NCBI RefSeq assembly: GCF_009730915.1
Contig: NC_052472.1
Location: 744,001-808,000, forward strand
DNA from: Dioscorea cayenensis subsp. rotundata
Taxonomy: Eukaryota; Streptophyta; Magnoliopsida; Dioscoreales; Dioscoreaceae
Reading direction: 5' to 3'
Length of the DNA: 64,000 bases
The notes below the pieces were generated by a model, which saw nothing but the letters and a program-made list of their open reading frames with translations, was not told the origin of the DNA and made no database searches. This document shows positions 34,284-48,313 of this stretch, one piece after another; position 1 is the first letter of the stretch; the number at the start of each line of letters is the position of its first letter. Position numbers and translations under genes: made by a program.

Positions 34284-37200
34284 TTAAGAGAATAGGGGCC
34301 AGGCCTGGTCTGCACAAAGAGCACCAGAAACAACTTCATTGGGAAACCTGAGAGACATGCTGCCCCCCGTCTGGATCCGGGTGCCATCACCAGGGAAATG
34401 ATCACCACTTATACGTCCGCTTCTGCTGCCAATTGAATCCACACTGACATGCGCATCAACCAAAGCATTGCCCTCGAGCACTCTCAAGACCTGCCGGTGA
34501 GGATCAAGCAGATACATATCAAAAGTGTTTGTTCAGGAGAGAGGTTGAGAATCAAAGAGAACAATGTCTATATATAGAGAATTAGAGATTATGTGCGTTA
34601 CCTTTGACATTGATGGTCTTGTTTCAGGTTCACGACGGAGACACAAAGAAGCGGCACAAGTCATAGCACGAAGCGGCTGCGATAACAAGCCAACCTGACC
34701 CTGATTAAGGCGTGGGTCTAGATACCTGTTAACCATCACTGTGCAACTCTGACCGTCCATTGCCGCCTGAGATAGCAGTGGGCGAGCCCACTGTGCCAAG
34801 AACTGCTGACCCTTTGGCCTGCTTGAGTCCATCGCTCTACATCCTGTAATTAGCTCCAAAAGAACCACTCCAAATGCGTAGACATCTGCTTTCTCCGTCT
34901 CGATCCCATATTCAATGTACTCCGGTGCAAGATGCCTACACAAACATATATGAATGCATAAACTTTTTTTTCCTATGCGCGCTTCTATTTTCTTCAAATC
35001 GGTTAAGTGTGGCATAGAGAACTATTTGTTGTATGTTCACTCAACTACTTACCCAAAAGTTTGGGGAACATTAGTGCCCACACAAGGAGAATACTCAGTT
35101 TGCCGTCTTGTGATGCTCAAGTCCCCGAACTTCAATTAAACAAGTATAATAATAATAATCATTAAGTACATAATCTTCTTTCAGATTTATATAAGGCGGC
35201 GTCTTAGTTGGCTTGGCAAGTGAGAAAGAAAGTGAGGTGAATTAATAGTACCAGAGGGTCCAAGTCATGGGTGAGGAGGATGTTGTTGGGGCGAATATCT
35301 CTGTGAACAACAAAGCCCACCCTGCAGTCTTCGTGAAGGTAGCGCAACCCTCTTGCCACACCCATTGCAATTTTAACTCTTGCATGCCAGTCCAGTGGTG
35401 CCTTTTCTTGTCCTAATTAAACATGAGTGCAAGGTACATAAATTAAGATGCAAGAAGAGATGGAATAATATATATATATATATATATATGCGCAAAAGAT
35501 ATAAAGATGCATACCCATACCGTATAAATGGAAGTCCAACGAACCATTGCAGATGTATTCATAAACCAACACTCTCACATTCTCTTCAATACAAAACCCT
35601 ACCAACATCACCACATTTCGATGTTGAGCTCGACTCAGCATCTCCACTTCTGTGAGAAACTCCTCCACCCCACGAAGATTATTGCGGCCAGTTGTCTTCA
35701 GCTGCTTCACAGCCACTGCACGCCCATCTTGTAACATGCCTCTATGTACTCTACCTGACCAGCCATCTGCCAACAAGTTCTCATCTGAGAATCCATGAGT
35801 GGCCTCTTCTAGTTCTTGGTATGTGAACTGTCTTGGTGGTTTTCCAAATAATGGAGCCTTATGCCTGCACAAGGAACATAGTGGAGGTGGAATGGAAGGG
35901 GTATTTCCATGCAGAGAGACAGCCTCCCTAACATCCGACACGTGCATGCGCTCCTTGGCCAAATACCGATGTAGCTTGAGTTTTTGGAGCAGAGACTTCC
36001 TATCATATTCAGAGAATTCCCCTTTCAAGTTTCGGACTGTGGTTGGAGGCTTGTTGTTGCGTTCACTACTTTTACATCTTTGAACAATTGGAGCATCTTC
36101 CGAAATGTACTCTGGAATCCAATATACTCCATCGTGACCTGATCCGGAATGATGGTGATTATTGTTTGGATTAGCTCTGCAGGAGTCCGTGTGTCCTTGT
36201 AAACATTGGTCAAATGGCCGCTATTTAGTATTTAGAGAGAAGAGTGAACTGAATGATGTATGTTATATCCAATGACATGAATACTAATATGGAGAGAATC
36301 TATCACCATGTCCAATGGTAAATCTAATTCTATTATAAATTTAGCCTCCATGGTTTGAAAATTATCATTAGTTACCTGCATCACGGTTGTTGAATTCTAA
36401 TGATGGATTAGCATAGCGGGGGCTTGCTCTCCTGCTACCATCAGAATCAGATGCATATAAATCATTCAAACTGCTGGATCCTCTTGAAATCATCAGCTTC
36501 TTAGTTTGAACTTCTGAAAACAGAGGATTGTTCCCACAAACGTACATAGAGGAGCTTCCTGTGCTGGAATTTGATAGTGAATTCTTGATGATTTTGTTGT
36601 ACGGATATATTTCACTTGGCTCAAGATTTAGAGCAGATGAAGAAGAGGAGATGTTTAGACATGGTCTTTGGGTTTCTCCCAAGTTGAGCCGGAGCACCCT
36701 GGCATGGGAACCTTTCATTGCTACAATGTTGCATTGCAACTGCTCCATGCAGTGCTTCTCTTCCTGTTTCAGTTGCCTGTACAATAACACAGATGAATTT
36801 TCATGTACTAAAGTAAAATTAATATTTAAGCAATATGAAAATTAGTAGACAACTATAATTAAAGAATCCATCATCAAACTTGAGCTCTAGCTCTTGTAAG
36901 CTGACATAACATGATCAGGGATATCAATACGTTCACAACAGAATGCATGCAAGGACTGGTGTTTACTAGGTGATAGTACAACTATTTTATGATTAGTTTG
37001 TCTTAATACCCTTCTCTCATAGCGTCCATATGTCACATAAAGCTCCACAACCAAATGCATATCTTTTCTCATCCTACAACTTGCTTTTTGTCATGCTTTC
37101 AGTTGTAGGAGACACAGCTTGTTTTGACACAGAGTATATGGATTGAACGGAGTTCTGTTCCCAATGGTAAACAATGAAAATTGTTATGTTATATCCTTGA

Positions 37201-38360
37201 GATAAATCACCGTTCCCTCCTTTTGATGTTTATTGTACTTGTATTTTTTGTATTCATTTTTATTTTTATTTTTTAAAATCGCAATTGCTAAACATCAATT
37301 GGGGTAAACTAATGATCTATTTATTAGGAATAAATAATGGTCCAACAGGGAAGAAGATATGCGTCCAAGATAAATAAGCTGGGTATGTAATACACAGAAA
37401 CGGAAAGCAGCCACAAAAAATCAAATGGAGACATATGAGAATTAAAGCAACAACTTGGCAAATGGCAATAGCATGTTTGGATGCAAAGCAGGAAAACTCA
37501 TGAACCGCAAGTTTAGCAAACCCCATGGTACTTATTATCTTTGATTCACTGAGACGAAATTAATGAGAAATATAGACTATCACTATACTATATGGCAGTC
37601 GCTGTGAGCAAGAAGTTGTGCTCAATCAAATAAATTACTGGAAAACAAACAATTAATGGATGGAAATTGGAAAGCATATATAGCATGGCATGGGATGTTG
37701 TTAAGTAAGTTTACTACTTGTCAAGCACGACCCAGTCGGCGCCGATTCTGTTGGCCTCGGCAGCCACCACACCGGCTCCGCCTGGGCTTATCTCCTCCTC
37801 CGATCCCACCACCTTTATTCTCACATTGATCTGGCCATCACCAAATTAAATAGCGAAATTACCAATCCCATCATGCATATTGAAATTAATTACCCCCATA
37901 AACAAATTAACAACGAATTTCGTGCATTTGGTTGGTACCTCACTTTGCCCGTCGATCTGCAGCGCCATTTGTGAGCACGACGCGGAGATTTGACACCTCC
38001 TCTCTCGCCGCCTTGCGTCGGTGGCGGCGTTCAACTTGGGAAATCCCCGCAACATCCTTCGCCACACTGTGACATGATACATAAATGATAGTTAAGAGTC
38101 TTAGATAATGAAAAAGAGACAGAGAAGGAGATTATAATGCTGACAAAAAAGAAGAAATAAAAATAATGTAGGTGTTGCCTACCGCCCTTGCCCGGTGAAT
38201 CATGGAGGCCAGGGAGTACGGCGAGGAGGGTAACCAGGTCTCCCGGACGGACAATGTGCGTGAGAGCCCATGCCAGAGCTGTCTTGGAGAGCTCCCCCTC
38301 GGCCCTTACTGCCACCAACACCACACTTTCCCGGCCTCCTCCCTGTGATGAGGGCGACAT
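34284..38360 (-). CDS. USP-domain protein kinase, 'inactive kinase SELMODRAFT_444075-like' family, likely pseudokinase
   Basis: Nine exons join in frame to 757 residues: 38183-38360, 37939-38066, 37718-37830, 36376-36776, 35521-36195, 35252-35412, 35053-35129, 34602-34935 and 34284-34490. Residues ~10-180 form a universal-stress-protein-like domain: [14 protein letters not shown], then [20 protein letters not shown] and a block ending KVLRLNL-like (ARVLRLNL). A Ser-rich linker holds [18 protein letters not shown]. The kinase domain runs from ~397. VAVK lysine (about 437) and HRD aspartate (about 537) are present, but the glycine loop is degraded ([10 protein letters not shown]), HRDxK is HRDIR and DFG reads DLS (555-557). 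Phosphotransfer is therefore doubtful. The acceptor of exon 5 (36195) is a weak AAG; 36174 is an in-frame alternative. Confidence 0.88.
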
Positions 38361-38951
38361 GAGCTATTATGGATGAAGTAGACAGAGACAGATAGATACA
38401 AACAATGTCCTCTCTTCCTCTTCCTCTTCCTCTTCCTCTAAAACTAAAGCCGCAGCCTCTTCTTCCTCTTCCTGTTTCCTATTGATCGAATTTATTATTG
38501 CTGATGCTGGACTAACTAGTCCGTTCCTTTACTTAATTGGTTAGCAACTTAGCAGCAGCAGCAGCAGCAGCGGTAATAATGGGCAAGGTCCCCCGATGAA
38601 TCAGGTGATCAGAGCACTTGGCTGACTTGTCTCAATTAACGGGATTGGATCTTGGGCGGTGAGGTAATCCAATCCTCAGCTCATAGTCATGACCCCATTC
38701 GGAAGGGATGGCCCTAACTAAATTGACTTGACCATACACCCAGTCTTCTTGGTCACGGTACATGCTGCTTGCTTTTATTATTTTATTAATTAATATTAAT
38801 AAAATATAATAAATAATAAATCAATAAATTATTATTATTATTATTATTATTATTGAAAACTATTTTAAAGCTAAATTTTAATTCAAATTTCTCAATAACA
38901 AGGGCATTTGGATGCATTTGCGTAATTTAGATTTTCGGTGAATTCTTTTTA

Positions 38952-38988
<37 letters not shown>

Positions 38989-41900
38989 TTAAAATTTTGA
39001 TTCTCTTATGCATTATTCTTTTCAAAGATTAACCTATTAAATAGAAAGAAAATAAATAAATAAATATAACAATGAAAAGAACCTGAAATTATAGTTATCT
39101 AACCAAATTAATTTATATGTAAACACTCGTTTTAATGTAAAATGATTTAATTATCTTTTCTTCTCAAATAAATTATATCATCTCATTATTTCCTTATTTT
39201 CACAGTTAAGCATCATCACCCACAAATTTATTGCCAGCAAACCCTAGTTATGGTTTTCAAAGTTGTTTAATTTGAATGAATAGATTTTATAAGGAATAAA
39301 TAATAAATAATATCAAGTACGTTTTATATAAACATAAATTTTGAAAGCCACAAGGTCCTCTTCCCATGATACCTTAAGTATATTTTTTAATTAATTAATC
39401 AATTTTCTCCAATATCTTAATAATGATATTTAGAAATAAATAAAATAAATTTATATAAACCATCAATGATTATTGATGGATTTGTGAAATATTTTTTGAA
39501 ACTTGAGGGTATTCATTCAAAATTTATGAATTCAAAATATTATATGGAGTCAATTGAAACATTTTTTGGATGAAATCTATTTATTTGGTTTTTTTTATAA
39601 AATAAATGGTTATAAAAAATTTTAAATTAAAATTTGATTTAATTTTTTAAATTTCAAATGGAGTTCTCATGATAAATGTTTTAGTTTTTTAAATTATCAA
39701 ATTAGAAAATTAAAAGTTTTAGTGACAAAGATTTTATAATTATAAATAATTTTAAAATTTATTTATTTTATTATATGAGGTAAAATTTTTATAAAATAAT
39801 ACTCTGGAAATGAGAAGACTTATTATTTTTTAGAAGCTATTTATTGATAAATGAATAATGTATTAATTTATCAATAAAAAAGTATTTATTAATTTAAACA
39901 GAGTTTTTATATTATATAAAATAGAGTTATACCCCATGCCCTGCACAAGGGTGATAAATGTAAGTTAAAAAAAATACTTTTGATAATAATATTTAAAAAT
40001 TACTGTTTAGACATAAATTATTATTATAATATTTTATTTATGTTTTGACAGGAATTGTTAATGAGAGTTTGACGAATGACATGAATTTTCCTTTATGTAT
40101 ATATATATATATATATATATACCGGCGCTTACTGGCTGCATGGCGGCAACCAACGGGTTAAGCAGTAACTTACCATAAAAAGTAGTTATGCTTTTGATCA
40201 TTATACAATAATTGAGATTCTCACCAGCACGCCTGCAGACATGCAATGCAACGAATTCCAAAGAATACAACATCGTGGGGTAGTTGATACAGCGGTTTTT
40301 CTTATTTTTCAATAATCATTGTCCTTTCGTTCACTTGGCTGTGGAACATGCAGTGCTCCATCCATAAGAATAAAATCTATTTTAATAAATCATTTTGAAT
40401 AAGACAATCAGAATTGCTTGCCCACTAGTTTAATAAACTTTTTACGCCTGCTATTGAATTCAATTTACAAATTATACAATTAGTTTATGAGACAAAATAC
40501 CAAGAATGCGACATCATTACATAGGCTATTGTGACTGCTGTCGTTGTCCAACTAGCAGTAGGGTCTAGCCAGTTTGGACCTCATTTTTATATATCATATA
40601 GGTGGGATGTGGCAACACAGCATGTGCCCAATAATTAAATTCAATGGCGGTCCTATTTTATCAGTAGGACCAGAGCCTGCATGGTCGCCAGATGAAGTGA
40701 ATCAAGTCAAAACGAAGACAACAAACACTCAGCAAAGTCAAAAACAAATGCACAACATCCACCAGAATTGAGGAGCTAAATGACCATATAGAATCCATTT
40801 AAAGCTTCTGCTGAATTAGATCCTGGCTTTCACCAGCTGACAGTTGTAAAATAACCAACTTCTATACCAATCAATATTTGGGCAAATTGGCAAAGTTTCA
40901 GATGGAGGGCCAGCCCTCTCTGAGAAGCAGATCCACTAGAAAAAGGGCAAATAGAGTACAACGCATGCAATTCGAAATGGATCCAATAGTATTTCACCGG
41001 CAGTCCATGTGCAAATACTGTTTGTGTTAGAAGGAAACTTAGACAAAGGCCTACCTTCATGCATATCTTCCAATCAGTGAAGGACACTTAAGAGTTGATT
41101 AATCATCATCACATGTCTCTAATGGCTCTTCAGTTCCGTAAAACATTCTTGTTCCTGGGTGGTAAACATGCAGTATATTCTTGGCCAGCCCAACCAGCCA
41201 TATATCATCATCTCATCAAACAGGGGGTCGATCTCTATAAATGCATATATACATCTTGCTTTCTTCCACCGCCTTAAGCCACTCTATTGTGATAAAGCCT
41301 TCACACATCAACAGACAATATCAATTACATATGGTGGATAAAGCCTTCACACATCAAGAATCCGAGACAAGCTTTCACAGCTTCCCAAGTTCGGCTAAGG
41401 TCTATGGAGCTACAAATTTTTTTTTTTCACCAAGATGGGTAATTAGGCCACTAAAAAAAACATGGGCATATACAAATCTTGATAGAGTAAATAGAGATAA
41501 GACCCACATACACATAACCGATAGTATCACTCGCACACGACCATTACTCACACTCTTAACCCTCACCCACCACTTAAAAAATATTCTAATAGAGACCTTC
41601 AAGCTACACATTTTATACAGCTAACTAAAACTGAAGGCAATGAACCAGTGAACTGAAGAAGAAGGCGCTTTTGTCCTATGCTTGCTTGCTCGCTGTTTGC
41701 ATGAGCAAAGATGTTCATGAATTAATGTATACTACAGACACCAGTCTTGCGTATCACATCACATCTGTGGCATCCGTCGCCAGTGGGAACGGAAGCCATC
41801 CTTTGCTGCTAATAGCCACACAGCAATTCTCATAGCACAGCGCAACATCACCTCCGCCTACAGTGATGACAAAAGAATCCAACAAAATAGAGAAAGCTCC

Positions 41901-42351
41901 CACAACCACAAGCGGGCGTGGCAGGCAAAATAATATCAGTGATGTTTCTTCATGGGCATATAGTATTTGCCTTTAATATCATTCTATTTAAGTACCATTC
42001 ATCCAACCCTGCAAGCTATAGCTCGTTAGTGAACAAGCCTTGCCGGAAAACACCTGCCCTACCAATGATAATGATATATCACCAGTGATTATGATTTTAA
42101 CACCTGAAAAAAGGGGTAAGTGAGATCTAAATGTACTTATATAAAAAAAAGAAAAAGAAAAAAAAAGCAGCACTAGGCATCTCTTGCAAACCAGTATTAT
42201 CGAAAGCAAATATAAATTTGTTGGTGACAAACATAGTCAAAGCCGATGAAACTTGAGACTGGAATGCAATCAGCAAACACTAAGGAGAAAAAGTACATGT
42301 CTTCGCAAGAAATGCATCAGATGACAACATTAATATTACGCTCCTGCATGC
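38361..42351. other. Long intergenic region, no gene recognised
   Basis: Nearly 4 kb. It starts with the USP-kinase promoter side, which carries a TCTTCC microsatellite (38408-38437) and a GCA/CAG run near 38550-38570. The core, 38,780-40,060, is extremely AT-rich with (TTA)n at 38828-38854 and (AT)n at 38957-38986 and 40098-40120. The last kilobase probably includes the 3' UTR of the next gene. A 17-bp word AAAGCCTTCACACATCA is repeated near 41295 and 41340. No domain-bearing frame was found. Confidence 0.55.
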
Positions 42352-45300
42352 TTACAGAATATCTCCTTCAGCATGTGTAGCTTTTGAAGTTTCTTCTATA
42401 TCATGGTCATTTTCCATCTTTTTTCTGGCTTCTTGTAACAAGGCCTTCACGACTTCTTCCATCTTCCGCCGAAAGGTTGGCAAGCGTGAAAGTGTAAGGC
42501 TAAATCCATGTAACCTGTAGTAAACAGCCAATTTTTTTTTACATTTGAAGCAGGAATTTTCAGGCAGAAGAGAACTGATATGAATATTGTACAATAATTG
42601 CCCTGAGGAATGAATAATATATAACAAACATTAACATTATTTGCAATTGATGATAATAGTACACCCATCAATCTAAATTTAGCAGAAAATTGGGTGAGAA
42701 AAATTAAAGTCGAAAGCCAGAGGGTTTAGTTGAGCTTAAAACCTTTAGGACATGCTACATTATATTGTTTGGATGTTTACCATTAAGTCTTGCAGCAGTG
42801 CAGACTAGTTCAAAAACGAGATCTCCATTTATAACATTTCAAAAGCTTTCACCAGACATGATGAAAAGGCGTAAAAACAATACCTTCTGCTTAAACCCTC
42901 TAATTGAGCTCTTTTGACCTCATCAGCAGGTGGAACTCCTCCATTTTGCCAGGTAGTTACTCTCTGAGCATCTCCACAAAAGAGAGCCACCTTGTAAATG
43001 TAATTTTCTTCTATATCATCCAAATCCGCAACCCTGATCTGTTCCTTCAAAAGAAGCATAGGCTCGAAAAGCCAATCAAAAATCCTTCCCTCAGGTCTAT
43101 TAATGCTTGTTAGTTCAATATTATCACCTGCAAACCAAATGATTTTTGCGATCACTTTAAATTCTAAATTGTCAAAATTAAAGAAAAACGATTAGCAAGT
43201 CAAGACAGCTGTACATACGCATAACAAAACCAGCGGATCCTTTTTTAATTGAGCGGATAAAACATTGTAGAAAGACATATGAAGGAAGACCAATGTTAAC
43301 TATCTTGTTTTTGGAGTTTTGCCATGCCACAAGATCACATTCCCTAATAGCCCCAACTCTGACAAGCTCTTTCCCCAAATCTTCACACGCCTTGAAGAAG
43401 CTTTCCCAAATCTGTATACAGGAAAGCCTTGATTAGCATAGACAGAAATACCATAAGGCAAAGGAGCAATGATAACAGCTTACCACTACTGCTTTCAGCT
43501 CCTGCATTTTCATTGACGGTGACTTTATAAGAGGACGTTTCAGAAGAGCAAAATCAGACAGTTCTGAAATCCGTTTTATTGGCAGTGTTGGAGCTCGAGT
43601 AAGACTTGTCTTTCGATACTTAGGTCTGGCTGTCCATATAAACAGATAGTTTAAAATTTTAACCAGAAAATCATGAAATATATTCCTCTTGCAAACAGAG
43701 AAGAATGTGCAAAATTAGCAACTAAAATCTAAACAGAATATACAAACTGAAAGCTTAAGCAGAGTTACAAGGAGTGACCCGGACTGATATTCCATATCCA
43801 TATTTAACGGAACCAAGTAGGACTATTAGTAACTCTCAACAATCAACACCAGATCTACAGTTATCTTGTTTGTCCTATTGGCATACCGGTAAGCCCAACG
43901 GCTGTTGTGTTCTTATATTGGCTGGTGCTATGCACTGTGGCACATAACAAAGAGTCAGACTCCCTTGTGCAGCTCTCCAAAAACAGAAGTACTACTAAAT
44001 GAAAACATAAAACATCAATGGTATCTAAGCCTCTCAAACAGTCAATATGGATCCTTTACAAAAGATAATCCAGGCAAATGATGTATATTCTCACCACTCA
44101 TCTCTATCTGTTACCATTTACTTTTTTGAAGTCCTTCCAATAAGGTTGTCTTTTTTTTTTTTTAATCATGCCACCACGGCCTTCTCAGTCTGCCTTCTGC
44201 AATTTTAGCTCCACCAAGTTGAATCGCCTAATCCTTTCATATTGATTCATTGGAAAATCTTTATTAGTGTTTGGAGGATAACCTTAGATGATTTATTTCG
44301 CATTATTTCAATTGAATTAACTCCTATCATGGAGCCGATATCTTCACGACGTTCTAATCTATATAAAATTTCTCCTCTGGTGTACTATTTTCTAATAATA
44401 TTTTTAAAACAAGTAGATAAGTTATAAGGATTTAAATTCCAGTTCAAAAGCACCTTGTTATCACACAACAGCTCAATAGCCTTTATTTGGAAAGGTAATA
44501 TATGTACAAAAAGAATTTTTCAAGGGAGAACTAGAATCATCTACTATTTTTTGTGAAAAATAAGTTTCATTAATGTGTCAATGTACCCACACCTACTGCA
44601 AATGCATCAAATGGTCAGTAATCAACACATACCTTGGGAAACAAGACCCTTCTCGCATGTCAAGAAAATCATTGGTGAATTCGTCAAACATAGATATGCA
44701 AGTTATAACATAGAGTAGTCCGCTCTTCATTGAGTTCTCCTATAATAAATTTAAAACAAAACAGAATAATGGGAGGATCACCAATATATATTGCATACAT
44801 GTCAATCTTAATTGACACAGTTCAGCTATAAATCATGCAAAAGCTCTTAAAAACAATGCTGTAAACAAATATAAAAGGAAGTGAAGCCAGAAACAATGAG
44901 ATAGCACAAAATGCAACAAACTTGACGCAGCAAGATTTTGCAGCTCTGAATTATATATAACTACCTGGTATGCAACTGCAGCAGCATAACATCCAAGGCT
45001 GAAGCTAGAAAGTATTCCTGCTATAGCAGTCAATTCGACAGCAACGGGCCAGAGTAAAATTAATAAACCGGCAAAGGGAACACAGACACTTTCCAAGAAT
45101 GGGCCTGATCTTCCAATGAGATCTCGAATTAACTGCCTCCATCCTTTGAAGAGCATGACAGGAACCTTGTAAATGACTATTAATGTTAGCATAGGCACAT
45201 CCACAAGTACTCCAACAATCCCTGCCAATAAGCATCCTGGTACCTGAGATAATCTACAGCACGCCAAATTGTTAACAGAATCAAACAAAAATGGGCAACC

Positions 45301-46532
45301 TTACCAGACAACATAATGTTAAAAAAAACCTAAAGGTTAGTGCCACTTCTAATTAATTAACAAAAACTCAAATCCATGCACTATGTATATGATGGACACA
45401 AGTCAAGGGGGGACCTTGATATATGAAAGACAAATGGACAATATGCTTAATTGATAAAGAGAACAATAAGAAAAAAAAAACTGTCATAAAATCTCAAAGG
45501 AGATTTGAAATCTCTACTATGGCAGCATGATTGAGGGTGTATGTATGGGTTAGTTTGTCCGCATTATATATATATATATATATATAATTGAAATTTCCTT
45601 TATACACCAAATGACAACAATTACAAGTTGATAATAAAGGTAGGTGGTTCAATGATAATAATAAAAAAAAATGATGAGCATGATGATGAAATAAGAGGAT
45701 ACTTGATATCCATGAGTGTCTCGCCCCTGGCCTCGAGCAACCCATCCATGACAGAGAAGTAGGAATGGAAGCAAATGTCCTTGAATTCACGCACGATTAA
45801 AAAGGCCGCTTTGATGGAGCTCCACGTCCCGTCCTAGTAACATGAAAAACCATGCGTACACACCAGTAACAACCGGGATTGTAAGCATTCATGAGGGGAA
45901 AGAAAAAAAAAAAAGGCGATGAGTTCCATACCTTGAGGCATCTGGCCAACTTATTAGGGACTCCCTCTCTGATGGGCTCAAAGGTAGCCATGAGCGGCAG
46001 AGAGATCCCAAAGACAAGTCCAGTTAGAACAGTCCCAATTGCGGAAGCGACGGGCCAGAGTAGAATGGGAATGGGCATCATTAGCATAATAATCAGCTTG
46101 AGCAAATCCCCAAATTTCCTGGTTCTGTGCGATGAAAAAAATAAAAGGCGAATAATATTGTGGTTTCCAGTTTACAGTTTCCAGTTTCTATATATATATA
46201 TATATCTATATCTATCCGGACATATATAGACACACTGACCTGAGAATGCAGTAACAAGTCCAAACAGAGTGACATGGGTATAGCCCGATGATTAGCGCCA
46301 TATTGCCCACCAGGACGATGATGAATACAATGGGCGTGATGACCACCACTGCAACCGACCGTCAATGTTTAAGGTCATATATGAATAATTATAAAGGAGT
46401 GAGGTGTGATGTGTACCCTTATTGCTCAACAACGTTACCTTTGAGGATTCCAAGCACTAGCAGGAGGAGGAAAACGATCAAGAAGGCGAGGAGACGGCCC
46501 AGATGTGTGAGAAAAACAGCAAGAGAGGCCAT
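42352..46532 (-). CDS. Polytopic membrane protein of the At3g27390 family
   Basis: Ten exons, all GT..AG, join in frame to 554 residues: 46439-46532, 46240-46348, 45932-46124, 45703-45833, 44965-45253, 44633-44739, 43484-43625, 43219-43411, 42884-43127 and 42352-42514. It begins MASLAVFLTHLGRLLAFL. The N-terminal half has about six hydrophobic helices, including LLLLVLGILK, GNMALIIGLYP, PIPILLWPVASAIG and FAGLLILLWPVAVE, with DGTWSSIKAAF, FKDICFHSYFSVMD and MLFKGWRQLIRDLIGRSGPFLE as conserved family blocks. The C-terminal half is soluble (DMREGSCFPRP, then a helical part ending EEVVKALLQEARKKM). The family is conserved in land plants but has no assigned biochemical function, so I give none. 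Length agrees with the family and no defects are seen. Confidence 0.93.
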
Positions 46533-46843
46533 TTCGATAGCCACCAGATCCGGCCTCAAGCACAAGCTACAACTTCTTACAAGCACACCGCGACTGACTG
46601 CTCCCAGGAAGGTGCGTTGCGCAGCCCAATCAAATTTACAAATCTTCCTTCCAAGTTTCCAACCCTACTCTCTGCAGCGCAGTTCATCTATGAATTAATT
46701 AAGTAAGATCTGTTCTACTTACGCAGGCATCTTATCTTCCAGCTGGCCAACACGTTCGCTTACTGCCAAGCTATCCTGTCACATTTACTCAGAGATGCCA
46801 AAAACCCTTTCGTGCCCACATAACCCTAATTTTATGCCATACT

Positions 46844-47750
46844 CAAAGTTGTCGGATCAGGCCCGGACAATGACCCGACTAAGTGCAAGGATCAAAAGTC
46901 AATGGATTTGGTTGGGTCGAACCGAAGTTGAATCAGTGTCAATAATTAAATATAAAAAATATTATAATAATTAATAATGAGCAAATATAATATTAAACCC
47001 ATAATTATAATATAAAAACTTACTCAAATTCGATATTTAAATTGATAAATGACTTTATATATAATAGAGTTTTATAATTATGTCATTTATTTTTATATTT
47101 TTTAAATATTTACAAATTTAATATATTAATATATAATTATCGAACTTCTCTCGGTGTTATTTATTTATTTATTTATTTGATTATTGGTTGATTTTGTTAA
47201 AATAGATAAGAAATTTAATTCACTAATTCTTATATCTCAATTGAATTTTTATTTTGTTTTAAATTTTTTTATATTTTTTATTTAATTAGAATACTTTAAT
47301 TTTATATTTTTATAATAAAATTACACTCATTTATTGTTTTATTTTCTTAATAAATTAAATTTTTAGAAAGTATTTACATAACACATTAATAGATTTTATT
47401 TTTAAATGTTAATTTTTGTTGGTATGTTTATGATATATTATATATATATATTGTAATTCCATTTATTGATTATAAATTATAAATTAATATTAATAAATAT
47501 ACACGATTTTGTGGTTTCTAATGAGAAAATAATAACAAATTATTAAATATTGTAAAAAAAAAAAAATTAAACATTGTGACTCGATTGACCCGGCCGGGTC
47601 AACCGGTTCTCGGTTGAACCACCCGGGTCACCGGGTTAACACAGGGTTTTTTAATACCCGATTCAATGGGGTATACCCGGGCCAGCCACATGGCCAATTC
47701 CCGATTTTTTCGGTTGAACCGGCCAGGCCGGTCCGGGTCTCACAACCTTG
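46844..47750. mobile_element. Candidate hAT-like non-autonomous element with GC-rich ends, about 907 bp
   Basis: The left end CAAAGTTGT and the right end, inverted, CAAGGTTGT match 8/9 and are followed inward by GACCCGG/GGCCCGG-type words on both sides. The flanks GCCATACT (46836-46843) and CCCATACC (47751-47758) match 6/8, consistent with a decayed 8-bp duplication. The centre is strongly AT-rich while the last 180 bases are dense in CCGGGT/ACCCGG words. No open frame is seen. Superfamily assignment is tentative. Confidence 0.45.
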
Positions 47751-47758
47751 CCCATACC

Positions 47759-48304
47759 TTTATATCCGTCAGAGTAAAAAAAAAATTATACCCTTACTTT
47801 TATTTGTAAAGTACAAATATACTCACGGTACCCATTTACTCATTATTTAAATTGCTGAATTAAATTAAAATTAAATAATAATAATTATAGATTACAATAT
47901 AATGTTTAAACACATATTCATAAATTCAAAATTACAAGTTGATATATATTTGTTTATCTTAAATCATATAATCACATAAAAATTATATGTAACAAATTGA
48001 TTTATATAAAATAACAAGTTGATTGATTTTCATTGGTATCTATTTAAGACTAAACGGTAATTCTACCTTTATTGCTTAAGTTTAACTATCTTTAAATTTT
48101 TCATATATCTACTATTTATATTTTATATGGTTTCAAATTTTATAAATGTCTAGTGAGATTTTGAATTGAAGTGCAATTATAAATTAAGTGATTCTCATAA
48201 GTTTATAAATTAATTGGTTAATTTATATATCTAATTGATTTTTTAGTATCATCTTATTTTTTAGAATTTTCTTGTAATTTATAAAATAAATTATTATGAC
48301 ATTA
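47759..48304. other. AT-rich spacer before the MULE
   Basis: No gene or repeat structure recognised apart from TACCC/GGGTA words near 47,790-47,840. It is the pre-insertion flank of the MULE and continues at 56,980. Confidence 0.5.
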
Positions 48305-48313
48305 TTTTTTATA

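Noticed and set aside
34533-35015. Separate short kinase gene
   Set aside because: The frame is exon 8 of the USP-kinase read into its upstream intron; splice sites join it cleanly to exons 7 and 9.
40830-41087. 85-codon - strand frame with a hydrophobic stretch
   Set aside because: No ATG at the proposed start and no recognised family; a donor-like site inside does not join to any supported exon.
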